Shown here in pieces: positions 7,879-17,390 of a stretch of DNA of 64,000 bases. The stretch is from an uncultured Poribacteria bacterium (GTDB taxonomy: Bacteria; Poribacteria; WGA-4E; WGA-3G). Numbering within the stretch: the stretch's first letter is position 1; the number at the start of each line of letters is the position of its first letter. The stretch spans positions 5,310,217 to 5,374,216 of the forward strand of contig OX639992.1 in the NCBI GenBank assembly GCA_951828515.1, written 5' to 3'. Under the pieces are notes generated by a model. It saw nothing but the letters and a program-made list of their open reading frames with translations. It did not search any database and was not told where the DNA came from. The translations under genes were made by a program, and so were the position numbers.

Positions 7879-10800
7879 ATGGCACACACCGATGTTGAAC
7901 TCATTCGACGTATACTACAAGGGGATCAGAACGCATTCAGTCCTTTGGTCAAGAAATATCAGAAAGGGGTTCATACACTTGCGTGGCGGAAGATCGGTGA
8001 TTTTCACATCGCACAAGAAATTACGCAAGATGCGTTCCTTACCGCGTATAAGAAACTCGGAACATTGAAGAATCATACCCAGTTCCCAGGCTGGCTTTAT
8101 GTCATCGCGGCAAACCTGTGTCGCGACTATCTGAAAAAGAGTCGTTTACCGATGGAATCCTTAGATACTACCGATGCTAATGAGGTGGACAAAGTGTCAT
8201 ATTCTCAATACGTCGCAGAAAAACAGAAAGCCGATGCCGATGAAACACGGCGTGAAGTCGTCAAGAAACTGCTCCAAAAGCTGCCAGAGAGTGAACGGAC
8301 GGTGATGATGATGCATTACCTTGGCGAGATGACAATCAAATCCATTTCCGAGTTTCTCGGTGTGTCCCAGAACACCATCAAGAGCCGGCTCAGTCGTGCA
8401 CGCAACCGTTTGCGGCAAGAGGAAGACGTGCTTCAAGAGAATCTTGGCAGCTTCCAACTCCCTGATACCTTAGCGGATAACATCATGCAGGAAGTTTCGC
8501 GTATCGCGCCCGTTCCACCTGCAGCGAGTAAACCCGTGGCACCCTTGGCAATTTCTGCGGCTTCTGCTGTTTTGATTTTCCTACTGATGGGTGTTGGCAC
8601 TCAGTATCTCTCCCGCTTCCAGAAGCCTTACAATTTAGATGCAAGATCGGAACCGACGGTTGAAATTATTGACGCAGTTTTTGTTTACGATTCCCCTGCG
8701 AAACCTGCAGTGCGGAGTCAAGCAGGAAGTTCAGTGCTCCCCGGTAAAAGTCCAGGGGCAGGACAGAAATCCGAAGAATCCCTTGTTGCTACGCTGCCTA
8801 TTGACACCGCAGAAGTCCCAACACCCAAACCGCAATGGAATCAAACCAAGGGACCTGAAGGCGGTAGCGTGCGGAACCTGTTCATCGCAGCTAACGGAGA
8901 TTCTTATGCTGGAACAGGGACCGACCTCTATAGATTGGTGGACGATGGAAGTCGGTGGGGTATTGTCAACGCCAACATGCCCTTTAACGGGTCATGGCAA
9001 ATGACAGAATATGATAAGACCCTCTACCTTGTCTCCGATACGGAAGTCCTCGCTTCAATAGATAGAGGCGAGACGTGGAATTCACTCGGCACACGTCCCA
9101 AAGGACAGTTGGTTGATCTTGTCATAACAGATGGCACCCCTGGGGCGCGATCCGATATTGTAATGTACTTGGGACTTGCTGAGGGTGTATTCAGCTCTGT
9201 GGACACTGGGAAATCGTGGATACCCGTCAGTGATCGGTTGGTGGACAAAGAGATTCGCGCAATCACTACTATTGAAGATGTCGTGTTTGTCGGGACGGAT
9301 TCTGGACTGTATCGCCGTAATTCCGAAGGCTGGACGTTATTACCGGTGGATGAAGACCATAAGACCCGCAATATCCGCGCAATGGCAAGTGCCGGGTATC
9401 GACTCTATGTTGCCGTGGGGGACAAGGTGGTGAACAAGGATTTTGGGTTCGGGCTGCCATCGCGAATAGTATGGGAGGCATCTCTGTCCCTATATCGTTC
9501 AACAGATTTGGGAGATTCGTGGCAGACATTAGACTACAGAAAAACAGAAACAGAGCCTTCCCCCCAAGTTAGCATAACGATTCGTGTTGGACCTGCAGCT
9601 CCGGAATCCGCCCAAAATGGCAAGGAGAGTCCTAAGGACGCAGAAACGAAAACGACTTTAATCTTTGAAATGGTAGCAGTGGAAGACAACCTTTTCGTAG
9701 TGGACGACGGAAACGGTTATTATTCAAATGACACGGGGGACACCTGGGTTACTTTGGATTCAAGTATACCGGACATAGGAGATGTTTCCACGCTCGTGTC
9801 TTTGAATGCGAATACCTTCTATTGGAACGGAGAGTCCGGGATTTATCGCACAACCGATACCGGCAAAACGTGGCATCCGTTTAACGCCGGATTGGTAAAG
9901 ACAGCCGTGATGAACTTAGTTTCTGTGCAGAATGTGCTCTATGCTAACGTCGGAGGCACACTTCTCACCTCATCTAATGCAGGCGAGTCGTGGACACCTG
10001 TACTGGTCCCAAGCAGCCTTGGAAACATCATTCAGCTGGCGAGATTCAACGATGTGCTCTATGCAAGAGGTATGGACGAAACAGAACCTCAGCCCCGCCT
10101 CTTTCGCTTATCTACCGAGGATAATCGGTTAACGCCTGTTCCGGGTATGCCATTTTTAAAGAAGACAGACTATACCAAGCTGATGGAAGAACGTTTCAAG
10201 GAAATTCTGCCAGTAACAGACCAGACTGAGGGACAGCAAAACATCCTTGAAGATAATATCCTTGAAGATTTAGATATGGAGGCATTTGTTGAAGACTATA
10301 GTCCGGCCTTAGAGGAGCTCCTGGGTGAAATTGTGAGGTCGGTTATCGGGAATTTCGCTGTCAGTGGTGATACCTACTATATGGAGTATGAGCAAAGACT
10401 CTTCAGATGGAAAACCGGCGCGACAGAATGGGTGGATACCGGACTCATCAATGAATTGCCTGTCGATAGGATTGACAGTGCTAACATGCCTTATTCCCTC
10501 CCTTCCAACCTTGCGGTTTCAGGGAGTACTGTCTACGTCGGTAAATGGGATGGACACCTCTTCCAATCGTTTGATGAGGGAAATACGTGGAACGATGTTA
10601 CGGCGAGCCTCCCCTTTCCTGTTGCACATTTCAAGGGAGTAACCTTTACAGGATCCACCGTTTATGTCGCGACCGATAAGGGAGTTGCGTTCTCCAATGA
10701 TGGCGTTCACTGGCACGCAACAACGGATACAGAAGGCGCGCCTATCCTTATAGAAAGGTTTGCAATAGGCGGGACAACGCTGTATGGGACAAGCGAGCGA

Positions 10801-10947
10801 CACGTGTATCGATTCAAAGAGAATACTGGTGTGTGGGAACAGGTTGCCCCGGAAATCCCAATGCCTATTACCTCTCTTGCTGTTGAGGAGAACGTGCTTT
10901 ATGTCGGTACCGCTGGCAGTGGTGTGTTACGTTTTAAAATTAATTAG
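7879..10947 (+). CDS. Membrane-tethered ECF sigma factor with beta-propeller (paralogue 1)
   Basis: A 1022-residue one-chain sensor-regulator. Residues 5-90 form sigma region 2 (EITQDAFLTAYKKL, FPGWLYVIAANL). Residues 130-180 form sigma region 4 with the helix-turn-helix ISEFLGVSQNTIKSRLSR. One membrane helix follows at about 222-242, then a Pro/Ala-rich linker to about 318. The remaining 700 residues hold eight Asp-box repeats of the form SxDxGxTW, as in sialidase and YCF48 propellers. The topology places sigma domains in the cytoplasm and the propeller outside the inner membrane. ECF sigma factors and Asp-box propellers are each well known; their junction here is what I infer to be a signal-gated, membrane-anchored sigma factor. 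GGAGGA precedes the ATG. Confidence 0.85.
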   Translation: MAHTDVELIRRILQGDQNAFSPLVKKYQKGVHTLAWRKIGDFHIAQEITQDAFLTAYKKLGTLKNHTQFPGWLYVIAANLCRDYLKKSRLPMESLDTTDANEVDKVSYSQYVAEKQKADADETRREVVKKLLQKLPESERTVMMMHYLGEMTIKSISEFLGVSQNTIKSRLSRARNRLRQEEDVLQENLGSFQLPDTLADNIMQEVSRIAPVPPAASKPVAPLAISAASAVLIFLLMGVGTQYLSRFQKPYNLDARSEPTVEIIDAVFVYDSPAKPAVRSQAGSSVLPGKSPGAGQKSEESLVATLPIDTAEVPTPKPQWNQTKGPEGGSVRNLFIAANGDSYAGTGTDLYRLVDDGSRWGIVNANMPFNGSWQMTEYDKTLYLVSDTEVLASIDRGETWNSLGTRPKGQLVDLVITDGTPGARSDIVMYLGLAEGVFSSVDTGKSWIPVSDRLVDKEIRAITTIEDVVFVGTDSGLYRRNSEGWTLLPVDEDHKTRNIRAMASAGYRLYVAVGDKVVNKDFGFGLPSRIVWEASLSLYRSTDLGDSWQTLDYRKTETEPSPQVSITIRVGPAAPESAQNGKESPKDAETKTTLIFEMVAVEDNLFVVDDGNGYYSNDTGDTWVTLDSSIPDIGDVSTLVSLNANTFYWNGESGIYRTTDTGKTWHPFNAGLVKTAVMNLVSVQNVLYANVGGTLLTSSNAGESWTPVLVPSSLGNIIQLARFNDVLYARGMDETEPQPRLFRLSTEDNRLTPVPGMPFLKKTDYTKLMEERFKEILPVTDQTEGQQNILEDNILEDLDMEAFVEDYSPALEELLGEIVRSVIGNFAVSGDTYYMEYEQRLFRWKTGATEWVDTGLINELPVDRIDSANMPYSLPSNLAVSGSTVYVGKWDGHLFQSFDEGNTWNDVTASLPFPVAHFKGVTFTGSTVYVATDKGVAFSNDGVHWHATTDTEGAPILIERFAIGGTTLYGTSERHVYRFKENTGVWEQVAPEIPMPITSLAVEENVLYVGTAGSGVLRFKIN

Positions 10948-10997
10948 CAATTAACGATAGTTAAAACCGAAAACAGATAAAAAAGGAGATTTTGAAA

Positions 10998-12308
10998 ATG
11001 TTAAAAACGATTCGACCCTCCAGACCAATTGTAGCGCAAACTTTTAGTTTGCGACACAGATTACACAAATTAACCGTTTGTGCGACAACCTTGCTCACAA
11101 TTCTATTCATGGCAATGGCAATCCAACTGCCGCTCCATGCAGGCACACCTCAGCACCTCTTGGATGCGGATGCGATTAAGGACCCGGGCAGTTTCGTCGT
11201 GAAACTCCAAGACACGCGTGCACCGGTGTCCGAATGGATCGCATCGCAATTGTCCGAAGATATGCAGTGGGTGTTACTCGGATACAATGGCACAAGCACA
11301 CCCTCCGCTCAGCAGCAGGAAGTATTGCTTTCAGACCTAAATCAGCTGCTTCAAGGGGGTTCTCTCTACGATGCGCAGCGGTTCGCCACTGTTGAACTCA
11401 GCGAACAGACACAGACACTCATCGCAGAAAATCCGCAAAGTGGGGAAGCATTGGTGCGCTTAAACCGGTGTCTTTTAGCAGATGCCTATCCGCACGAACT
11501 TGCCTCACTCTCAGCGCAACAAAGTTCTGAGACTTCCAAAGCGATTGAGGTATGCAGAGACAATTTGCGGCAGCTAAAGCGCGCCCGTGATGACTATAGG
11601 GCTGCCAACGCGGATGCGGATCCGCAGTGGCTTTCCGATCTTTCTCCGCAGTATCTGGACGAAAAAGTTCTCCTCTGCCCGGCAGACCCGACGGTAGGAG
11701 TCCCTGGCGTTCTCACTGAGAATGCATCCGACCCAACACTGCCGTGCAGTTATCTCTACGAGATTCGGTCCTCTGAGAAAGACGGTCAACACATGCTGTG
11801 GACACAGGAAGGTAATATGGTCCCTATCGTTCGCTGTGAACACCACCGTCTCAACTTAAGTCTCGGCGGAAAACTCTATCGCAACGGTCCGCAAAGAGAC
11901 ATCTATGAGAGTAACAAGATGGGGATCTCTGCACTCGCTGACGTTATGCATGGCTTACGTAAACAACACGGAGACGCGTTTCTTAAGACCCAAGCGGGTA
12001 GAGAGAGACTGAAACAAGCGACTCAAGAAATAGTCTTGGAGAAATTCGTGCCAAAACTGCTGAGCGCCTTGGAGAAAGAAATTACCTCTCAGATTGAAGC
12101 ACAACTCGGAAAAGACATTCTCAAAACGCCAATGGGGATGAATATACTCAAAGAAGCCATCCCGCAAGTGAAAACTCAAATTAGGGAACAACTACTGTCC
12201 CAACTCCAAGCGCAACTCGGAGCAGAATTTCTGAAATCGGAAGAGGGACAGGACATACTCCAGCAACTATCGGTTTTGTTGTCCGCTGACGTATTATCCC
12301 TCAATTGA
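10998..12308 (+). CDS. Unknown exported protein, helical C-terminus
   Basis: A 436-residue protein of unknown function. An extended basic n-region (residues 1-30) precedes a hydrophobic signal helix (about 31-48). The middle has LLCPADP and a later SYLYEI, a pattern I recall in exported planctomycete-type proteins. The C-terminal 110 residues are an amphipathic, Gln/Glu-rich tandem of about 35-residue helical units (LGKDILKTPMGMNILKEAIP, LGAEFLKSEEGQDILQQL). The ATG at 10998 follows AAGGAG; a TTG six bases earlier is less likely. Bases 11031-11057, inside the n-region, are a copy of an intergenic palindrome. It lies between a sigma-propeller gene and an ABC permease, and the second copy of that module lacks it. 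Confidence 0.65.
   Translation: MLKTIRPSRPIVAQTFSLRHRLHKLTVCATTLLTILFMAMAIQLPLHAGTPQHLLDADAIKDPGSFVVKLQDTRAPVSEWIASQLSEDMQWVLLGYNGTSTPSAQQQEVLLSDLNQLLQGGSLYDAQRFATVELSEQTQTLIAENPQSGEALVRLNRCLLADAYPHELASLSAQQSSETSKAIEVCRDNLRQLKRARDDYRAANADADPQWLSDLSPQYLDEKVLLCPADPTVGVPGVLTENASDPTLPCSYLYEIRSSEKDGQHMLWTQEGNMVPIVRCEHHRLNLSLGGKLYRNGPQRDIYESNKMGISALADVMHGLRKQHGDAFLKTQAGRERLKQATQEIVLEKFVPKLLSALEKEITSQIEAQLGKDILKTPMGMNILKEAIPQVKTQIREQLLSQLQAQLGAEFLKSEEGQDILQQLSVLLSADVLSLN
11031..11057. repeat. GTAG-headed palindrome inside a coding region
   Basis: GTAGCGCAAACT, three T, AGTTTGCGACAC: an inverted repeat with eight perfect stem pairs in the core. It matches intergenic copies at 26020-26045 and 52339-52364, but here encodes residues 12-20 (VAQTFSLRH) of the exported protein. 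Confidence 0.65.
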
Positions 12309-12383
12309 CTTCAATCTACAATAACATAAGTTCGGTAAAAGAGATGTAACCGAACTCACGTAAAAAACACAGGAGAAATTACC

Positions 12384-13826
12384 ATGTTAACGACATTGAT
12401 TCAAAAAGAGATTATGCATCACATTCTTAGCGTCCGGTTCATCGCGCTCTTGCTAATGTGTGCGCTGCTCATCCCACTCACCCTTTCTATCAATTATCGT
12501 AGATATAGCCAGAACTTAACGGATTATCAGGAGTCCGTGAAACGCACACGCACAGAAGCGGAGGAGAATCCACCGAACGCACAGGATCCAAACACGGAAG
12601 TTTCTAAACTCTTCCTCAAACCGACATCTCTAAGCGTCTTTGCCAACGGTTTAGAGGAGGCACTGCCGACCTATCTTGGGATGACCCGTAACGGCGTTCG
12701 GCAAGGTTCAGCAGGGATTTCTCAGGCATCCGTGGCGTATGCACTCGGAAACCTTGATTTCCTGTTTATTGTGGGTACTGTTTTCAGCCTGCTCGCACTT
12801 CTGTTTACGTCTGATGCTGTTGCCGGAGAGAGAGAGGCAGGCACGCTCCGGATAAATCTGTCAAATCCGCTTCCACGCGATGTGTTTCTGTGGAGCAAGC
12901 TGATCGGTGGATACATCGTGTTCGTTATTCCGTTTTTAGTATCTTTCCTCTTGGGGTTACTCCTGATCGTCTGGCAAGGGTTTCCGCTCGGTGAGCTCAA
13001 TGTTGCCCTGCCGGTGCTCGGTCTCACACTTATCTCGCTGCTCTATATTGCGGTGTTTTTTGCGATAGGTGTCGTCATTTCAACGTATCTCGACAACTCC
13101 AAGACCGCACTGATTGTTGCTTTTACGTTTTGGGTATTTGCGGTGCTGATCGCACCACGAGGCGCGTTTGTCGTCGCGAAACTCGTCGCACCCACGCGAA
13201 CACAGCAGGCTGTGTATATGGAAAAAGCCGCACTTCACAATAACCTGACGAAAGATAAGCAAGACAAGATCAATAAAAAAATGGCTCTAGCTTTTGAGAG
13301 CGGGGGGACTGCCCATATTTCCCTAAACGATCCAGAGACGCAAAAAAGGTTGGATAAACTCAGAGGACCGATTGAGGAACAGTTTCGACTGGAGTTCCAG
13401 AATCAATCGGGTAAAATTGACAGGGACTATCAACGCGAAAAGGATCGACAAGAGCAGGTGGGAGAGATGCTTTCTCGTATCGCACCAACCGCCTCACTCA
13501 CCTATTTTGCGATGAACCTCACACAAACCGGCAAGTTAAAAAGAGACACCTACTTTCAAACGGGTGAACGGTACTACGATCAACTTGATGATACGTATTT
13601 CAGCACAATTTCAGACGACGCACTGGCGCAGATGCTACAAATAATGAATCAGGCGAATGATTCTTCTGAATCCGAAACAGACAAAATCCTACCGCCGCCA
13701 CCCCTGACGGAACCTTCCTTATCGGATACATTGCGTCGGTCTGCAGTGGATGTGTTCTTACTCGGTTTTTTCGCCTTAGTGTTTACGGCGGTGGCGTTCT
13801 TAAAGTTCTTCCGTTCGGATATATGA
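12384..13826 (+). CDS. ABC-2 type transporter permease (copy 1)
   Basis: A 480-residue membrane subunit of an ABC-2 transporter. A first helix at about 18-36 is followed by a large extracytoplasmic loop, then a cluster of four or five helices from about residue 125 to 260 and a last helix at about 455-475. The motif VAGEREAGTLRINLSNPLPR between helices 2 and 3 is typical of the NosY/DUF3526-like group. AGGAGA precedes the ATG. The ATPase partner is probably the gene at 14034. It is near-identical through residue 260 to the permease at 22957, so the two arose by duplication. Substrate unknown. Confidence 0.87.
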   Translation: MLTTLIQKEIMHHILSVRFIALLLMCALLIPLTLSINYRRYSQNLTDYQESVKRTRTEAEENPPNAQDPNTEVSKLFLKPTSLSVFANGLEEALPTYLGMTRNGVRQGSAGISQASVAYALGNLDFLFIVGTVFSLLALLFTSDAVAGEREAGTLRINLSNPLPRDVFLWSKLIGGYIVFVIPFLVSFLLGLLLIVWQGFPLGELNVALPVLGLTLISLLYIAVFFAIGVVISTYLDNSKTALIVAFTFWVFAVLIAPRGAFVVAKLVAPTRTQQAVYMEKAALHNNLTKDKQDKINKKMALAFESGGTAHISLNDPETQKRLDKLRGPIEEQFRLEFQNQSGKIDRDYQREKDRQEQVGEMLSRIAPTASLTYFAMNLTQTGKLKRDTYFQTGERYYDQLDDTYFSTISDDALAQMLQIMNQANDSSESETDKILPPPPLTEPSLSDTLRRSAVDVFLLGFFALVFTAVAFLKFFRSDI

Positions 13827-13832
13827 TGTGAG

Positions 13833-13945
13833 GAGTTATCGGTTGTCGGTCTTCAGTTTTCGGTTAAAGAGGGACACGGCTAAACGAAAACCTCTTTACC
13901 GATAACTGATAATCGATAACTGGCAACTATTTCTCTGAAAACTGA
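13833..13945. repeat. Intergenic TATCGGT/AACTGATA repeat tract
   Basis: Short units GTTATCGGTTGTCGGTC on the left and complementary AACCGATAACTGATAATCG-type units on the right can fold into a long hairpin with about 60 bases between arms. Same unit family as the block at 5028. Confidence 0.55.
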
Positions 13946-14033
13946 TAACCTTAACCATTCCATGATGCACCCATTCTACCTCAAAATTGTATCCTTAATT
14001 ATAAAGGGAAAAAAATAACCTAAGGAGAAACCC

Positions 14034-14768
14034 ATGTTAGAAACCCGTGACCTCACGAAAGTCTATAACGAAAGCGTCTTAGCCCTCAATAAATTGAACC
14101 TGAAAGTGGACGATGGCGAAATCTATGTCGTCCTCGGTGCGAACGGTGCCGGGAAAAGCACGACGATTTCTATGCTGCTGAACTTCATCGAACCGACAAG
14201 TGGCACCGCTTTGATAGGTGACATTGAGATACCGAAGTTTCCACTCGAAGCGAAGAAGCATCTCGCTTACGTTTCTGAGAATGTGGAACTCTATCGCAAC
14301 TTCACAGCACGCCAAAACCTTTCCTTCTTTGCCAAACTCGGTGGACGTAAGAAGGTATCAAACGCCGAACTCGATGCCACGCTTGGACGTGTCGGTTTAC
14401 CGGAGGAAGCCTTTACACGGCGCGTCAAGACCTTCTCCAAGGGGATGCGTCAACGCTTGGGCATTGCAATTGCGATCATGAAAAACGCACAAGCCGTCCT
14501 GCTTGATGAACCGACTTCAGGTTTGGACCCGAAGGGGGGTGCCGATTTCCTGCATCTACTCCGTGAACTAAAGGCGGAAGGGAAAGCAATTTTCATGTCT
14601 ACGCACGACATTTTCCGTGCGAAGGAAATTGCCGACAGGATTGGCATCCTCGTAGAAGGCAACCTGGAGCGGGAACTCACGCGTGAAGAAATCCTTAAAG
14701 AGGATCTTGAGGCACTCTACCTACATTACGTCGCAGGGTACGAACCTGAAGAAGACGCAACAGAATAA
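14034..14768 (+). CDS. ABC transporter ATP-binding protein
   Basis: A 244-residue cytoplasmic ATPase. Walker A is GANGAGKST (residues 37-45), the signature is FSKGMRQRL, Walker B is AVLLDEPTSGLDP and the H-loop is MSTHD. The FSKGM signature and single-domain length are typical of ABC-2 export ATPases. AAGGAG lies before the ATG. It follows the ABC-2 permease at 12384 and precedes a NEW3 protein and a TolC-type channel, which suggests one export complex. The second permease copy at 22957 has no ATPase of its own and may share this one. Confidence 0.93.
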   Translation: MLETRDLTKVYNESVLALNKLNLKVDDGEIYVVLGANGAGKSTTISMLLNFIEPTSGTALIGDIEIPKFPLEAKKHLAYVSENVELYRNFTARQNLSFFAKLGGRKKVSNAELDATLGRVGLPEEAFTRRVKTFSKGMRQRLGIAIAIMKNAQAVLLDEPTSGLDPKGGADFLHLLRELKAEGKAIFMSTHDIFRAKEIADRIGILVEGNLERELTREEILKEDLEALYLHYVAGYEPEEDATE

Positions 14769-14776
14769 GTGATAGA

Positions 14777-14861
14777 ACTTACGCAAACTCTTTGTTGGCG
14801 AGGCTTTAAACCTCGCCAGCGGCTCGGAACACGTGGGGTCGCATAGAAAAATTGCGTAAGT
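14777..14861. mobile_element. MITE-like element, family B
   Basis: An 85-base element with perfect 10-bp terminal inverted repeats (ACTTACGCAA / TTGCGTAAGT) and an internal hairpin core GGCGAGGCTTTAAACCTCGC. No coding capacity. The core is shared with family A elements but the ends are not. Confidence 0.65.
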
Positions 14862-14889
14862 CCTAAGAGATAGAAAGGGGAAGAGAATA

Positions 14890-14985
14890 ATGGAAGACTG
14901 GAGACGAAAATGGAAGAATAGAAGATTGGAAGATTGGAAGGGGGCAACGCGCTTTCACCCTTCCACCCTTCCATCCTTCCTGCCT
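14890..14985. repeat. GGAAGATT/CTTCCACC inverted repeat tract
   Basis: Purine units (GGAAGATTGGAAG) on the left and pyrimidine units (CCTTCCACCCTTCCATCC) on the right form an imperfect inverted repeat that encodes the first 33 residues of the NEW3 protein. Confidence 0.55.
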
Positions 14986-17247
14986 TTGATGGTTGTACTG
15001 GTTTTCATGAGCGCGATCGGAGTTCTACAGTCGCTGAATCCGTCGACTGTATTCGCTGAAGAACTTCCGTCTGCGAACGCGGATAGCAACGGAAAGACGA
15101 AAGAGGAACAGAGCCGCCAAATCCTGATAGAAGTCGAGCGTTTGAAAATGGAATTGGCAAAAAAACTGATGAAAAAGAAGCAGGTCGATCTCGAAAATCT
15201 CAGAGCGATGATGATGGAAGAAGACAACATCGTTACCGTCTCCGAAGTGAACAAAGCCGAGGAGGCTTACGAACGTGCGGTCGATGAATATGAACAGGCA
15301 AAATTGACACTCCAACAGGTCGAACTTGACTCCCTAAAAGATGAGTGGCATATCACTGTTGAAAAGACAAGCCTGTATGAATCCGCCGATGGTCGGGAAT
15401 TATTCTCGATTACCTTGCGGAACAGTTCGTCTCCCGTCACGCTCGTTGAAAGCTCGAAAGTGCTGGGACGGGAGATTATCATCAGTGCACAGATTGACGA
15501 CATCTTCGTCTCGATTAAAGAGCAAGAAAGTTATGGCGCAAGTGGAGCAACTATCACCGAACCTTATGAACAACGGATTGAAACGCTCAGAGAGGGTGAA
15601 TCTGTTACTTTGGAGTTTGAACTGATAAAAGAGAACGTGCGGGATGTCGTCGTTGAGTTGAAATACTCAGATCGCATTGACCAGAAAAACATCCACCTCA
15701 AACAGGAGGATCCCTACATCTCTGTTGTATCCGCACGTCGCTATAAAGAAGGGGATCGGCGACGCTTGGAAGTCGTCGTCACCTACGGTGCCGTGAAAGG
15801 CGAAGCAGAAGAAATAGATACCAGTACCGCACAAGAAATCAATAACATCTACGTTTCTATCAAAGACGACACCGGATCTATCATCGGTTTTCCGTATGAA
15901 TACCGTATTCCGACGTTGAAAGATGGACAAGAAAAGACACTCGATTTTGAACTGCGCCGGAATGTTGATAGTCTCACGGTTAACCTTAAATACCTCGACA
16001 CCGACCATCCCTATAACATCCACCTCGAAGAGGATACACGCCACATCTCCATCCTGAGTGCGAAGAAGTTTCGCGTCGCCAGCAATACAGGTGGGCAAAT
16101 GATGGTGACAATCCAACTGAAAAATACCTCCACAACCGAGGCAATGCCGAGCGATGCGACTCCCGAAGAGATTGCCGCGGCGAATGAGATTCGCTCGATC
16201 TATGTCTCCTTACTCGACGTTACCAATGACACGAACATCGTCAAACCGTATGAAGAGAAAATCCCTGTGCTCGGCTACAACGAAACAGTGGAATTGACGT
16301 TCCAACTCCAGAAAGATGTCGAGAGTTTGAAGGTATCCATGAATTATCCTGAACTTGCCGAACCCGATGCCCGGTTGATTTACCTGCAAAAAGAATCCGC
16401 ACTGGATGTGGTCAACGTCAGTTCACTCCGCTTTTCACAGGAAGGGAACTTGGGGAGCAGCGTCACCTACGACTTGACGCTCGATCGGTTGGCAGAAACC
16501 GAGAATACATTCCAGTTGCGTGTCATTAACCTCCTCAACCGCCTCTCCTTTGAATTCCAAGACCCAGAAACGAAATCTCGTCAGTCGCAGGTAAAATTTA
16601 CGCAGGAACAGTCGAAACGGAATCTATCGTTGATTGTCTATCTACCGGAGGAATTGGATGCCTCCTACCTCGATAGCACGCTTGAGTTTTATGTCGCTGT
16701 GCTTGACGAAGCGGAGGCAAATGAACTCGGTGGTGTCAACAATCGATTGGATTTATCTGCTGACAGGATTGCGAATATACAAGGTGGCGTTGAGCGGTTC
16801 GAGCTGATTCCAAAGGGTGTGCCAGAGATTGAGGTGTTCGTGCCGAACGCGTTTCAGACGATCAAGATAGGCGAAGAGGTCAACATGACAGCGACGCTAA
16901 AGAATATTGGCACCCGCGATCTCGTTGATATCCGCATGCTTGTTGATGTCAACACGGATTGGAAATACACGGTTACGCCTGAAGTTGTCAGCACATTGGA
17001 ACGCAACGAGGAGATAGATATCCAACTGACGTTAAGCCCACCTGCGGACATCGGCGTGGGAGAATATCAAGCGAAGTTGAACGCCGAAGTCACTGTCGAC
17101 AACCGTAAGTTCGAGGCACGCGACCGTTCGATCACGGTGCAAGTCGAATCTCAGACGCAAATGTCGGTGACGACCTTGCTATTCGGTGCGTTGATCCTGC
17201 TGATGATTGGGATTGTTATCGTTACAATCCGCATTAGCCGACGTTGA
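14890..17247 (+). CDS. Exported membrane-anchored NEW3-domain protein
   Basis: A 785-residue envelope protein. A repeat-derived basic N-terminus (residues 1-33) precedes a signal helix (about 33-57). A coiled coil follows at about 75-140, then three repeats of about 115 residues with the signature IYVSIKD...PYEYRIPTL...FEL, a NEW3/CARDB-like beta domain at about 640-750, and one C-terminal helix (about 758-778) ending IRISRR. COG1470-type proteins of this plan are often encoded beside ABC-2 transporters, as here. AAAGGGGAAG precedes the ATG at 14890; the Met at 14989 would give a more ordinary signal peptide. Likely a periplasmic scaffold; no enzyme motif seen. Confidence 0.75.
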   Translation: MEDWRRKWKNRRLEDWKGATRFHPSTLPSFLPLMVVLVFMSAIGVLQSLNPSTVFAEELPSANADSNGKTKEEQSRQILIEVERLKMELAKKLMKKKQVDLENLRAMMMEEDNIVTVSEVNKAEEAYERAVDEYEQAKLTLQQVELDSLKDEWHITVEKTSLYESADGRELFSITLRNSSSPVTLVESSKVLGREIIISAQIDDIFVSIKEQESYGASGATITEPYEQRIETLREGESVTLEFELIKENVRDVVVELKYSDRIDQKNIHLKQEDPYISVVSARRYKEGDRRRLEVVVTYGAVKGEAEEIDTSTAQEINNIYVSIKDDTGSIIGFPYEYRIPTLKDGQEKTLDFELRRNVDSLTVNLKYLDTDHPYNIHLEEDTRHISILSAKKFRVASNTGGQMMVTIQLKNTSTTEAMPSDATPEEIAAANEIRSIYVSLLDVTNDTNIVKPYEEKIPVLGYNETVELTFQLQKDVESLKVSMNYPELAEPDARLIYLQKESALDVVNVSSLRFSQEGNLGSSVTYDLTLDRLAETENTFQLRVINLLNRLSFEFQDPETKSRQSQVKFTQEQSKRNLSLIVYLPEELDASYLDSTLEFYVAVLDEAEANELGGVNNRLDLSADRIANIQGGVERFELIPKGVPEIEVFVPNAFQTIKIGEEVNMTATLKNIGTRDLVDIRMLVDVNTDWKYTVTPEVVSTLERNEEIDIQLTLSPPADIGVGEYQAKLNAEVTVDNRKFEARDRSITVQVESQTQMSVTTLLFGALILLMIGIVIVTIRISRR

Positions 17248-17249
17248 GG

Positions 17250-17372
17250 AATGGTTATCAGCAATCAGCCGCTTCGCTATCAGCAATCGGTAAAGAGAGC
17301 GTTGTGGCGGAGGGAAAACGATTGTAATCGTCACACGCCCTACTGACGGCTGACTGCCGACGGCTGACTGCC
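17250..17372. repeat. Intergenic CAATCAGC / GGCTGACTGCC tract
   Basis: TCAGCAATCAGCC and CAGCAATCGG units on the left, GACGGCTGACTGCCGACGGC units on the right, with GCTGATT/AATCAGC complementarity. It fills the gap between the NEW3 gene and the TolC-type gene. Confidence 0.55.
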
Positions 17373-17390
17373 AACATAATGGAGATTGTA

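Noticed and set aside
10981-11000. TTG start at 10992 for the exported protein
   Set aside because: The ATG at 10998 is six bases downstream in the same frame and better spaced from AAGGAG.
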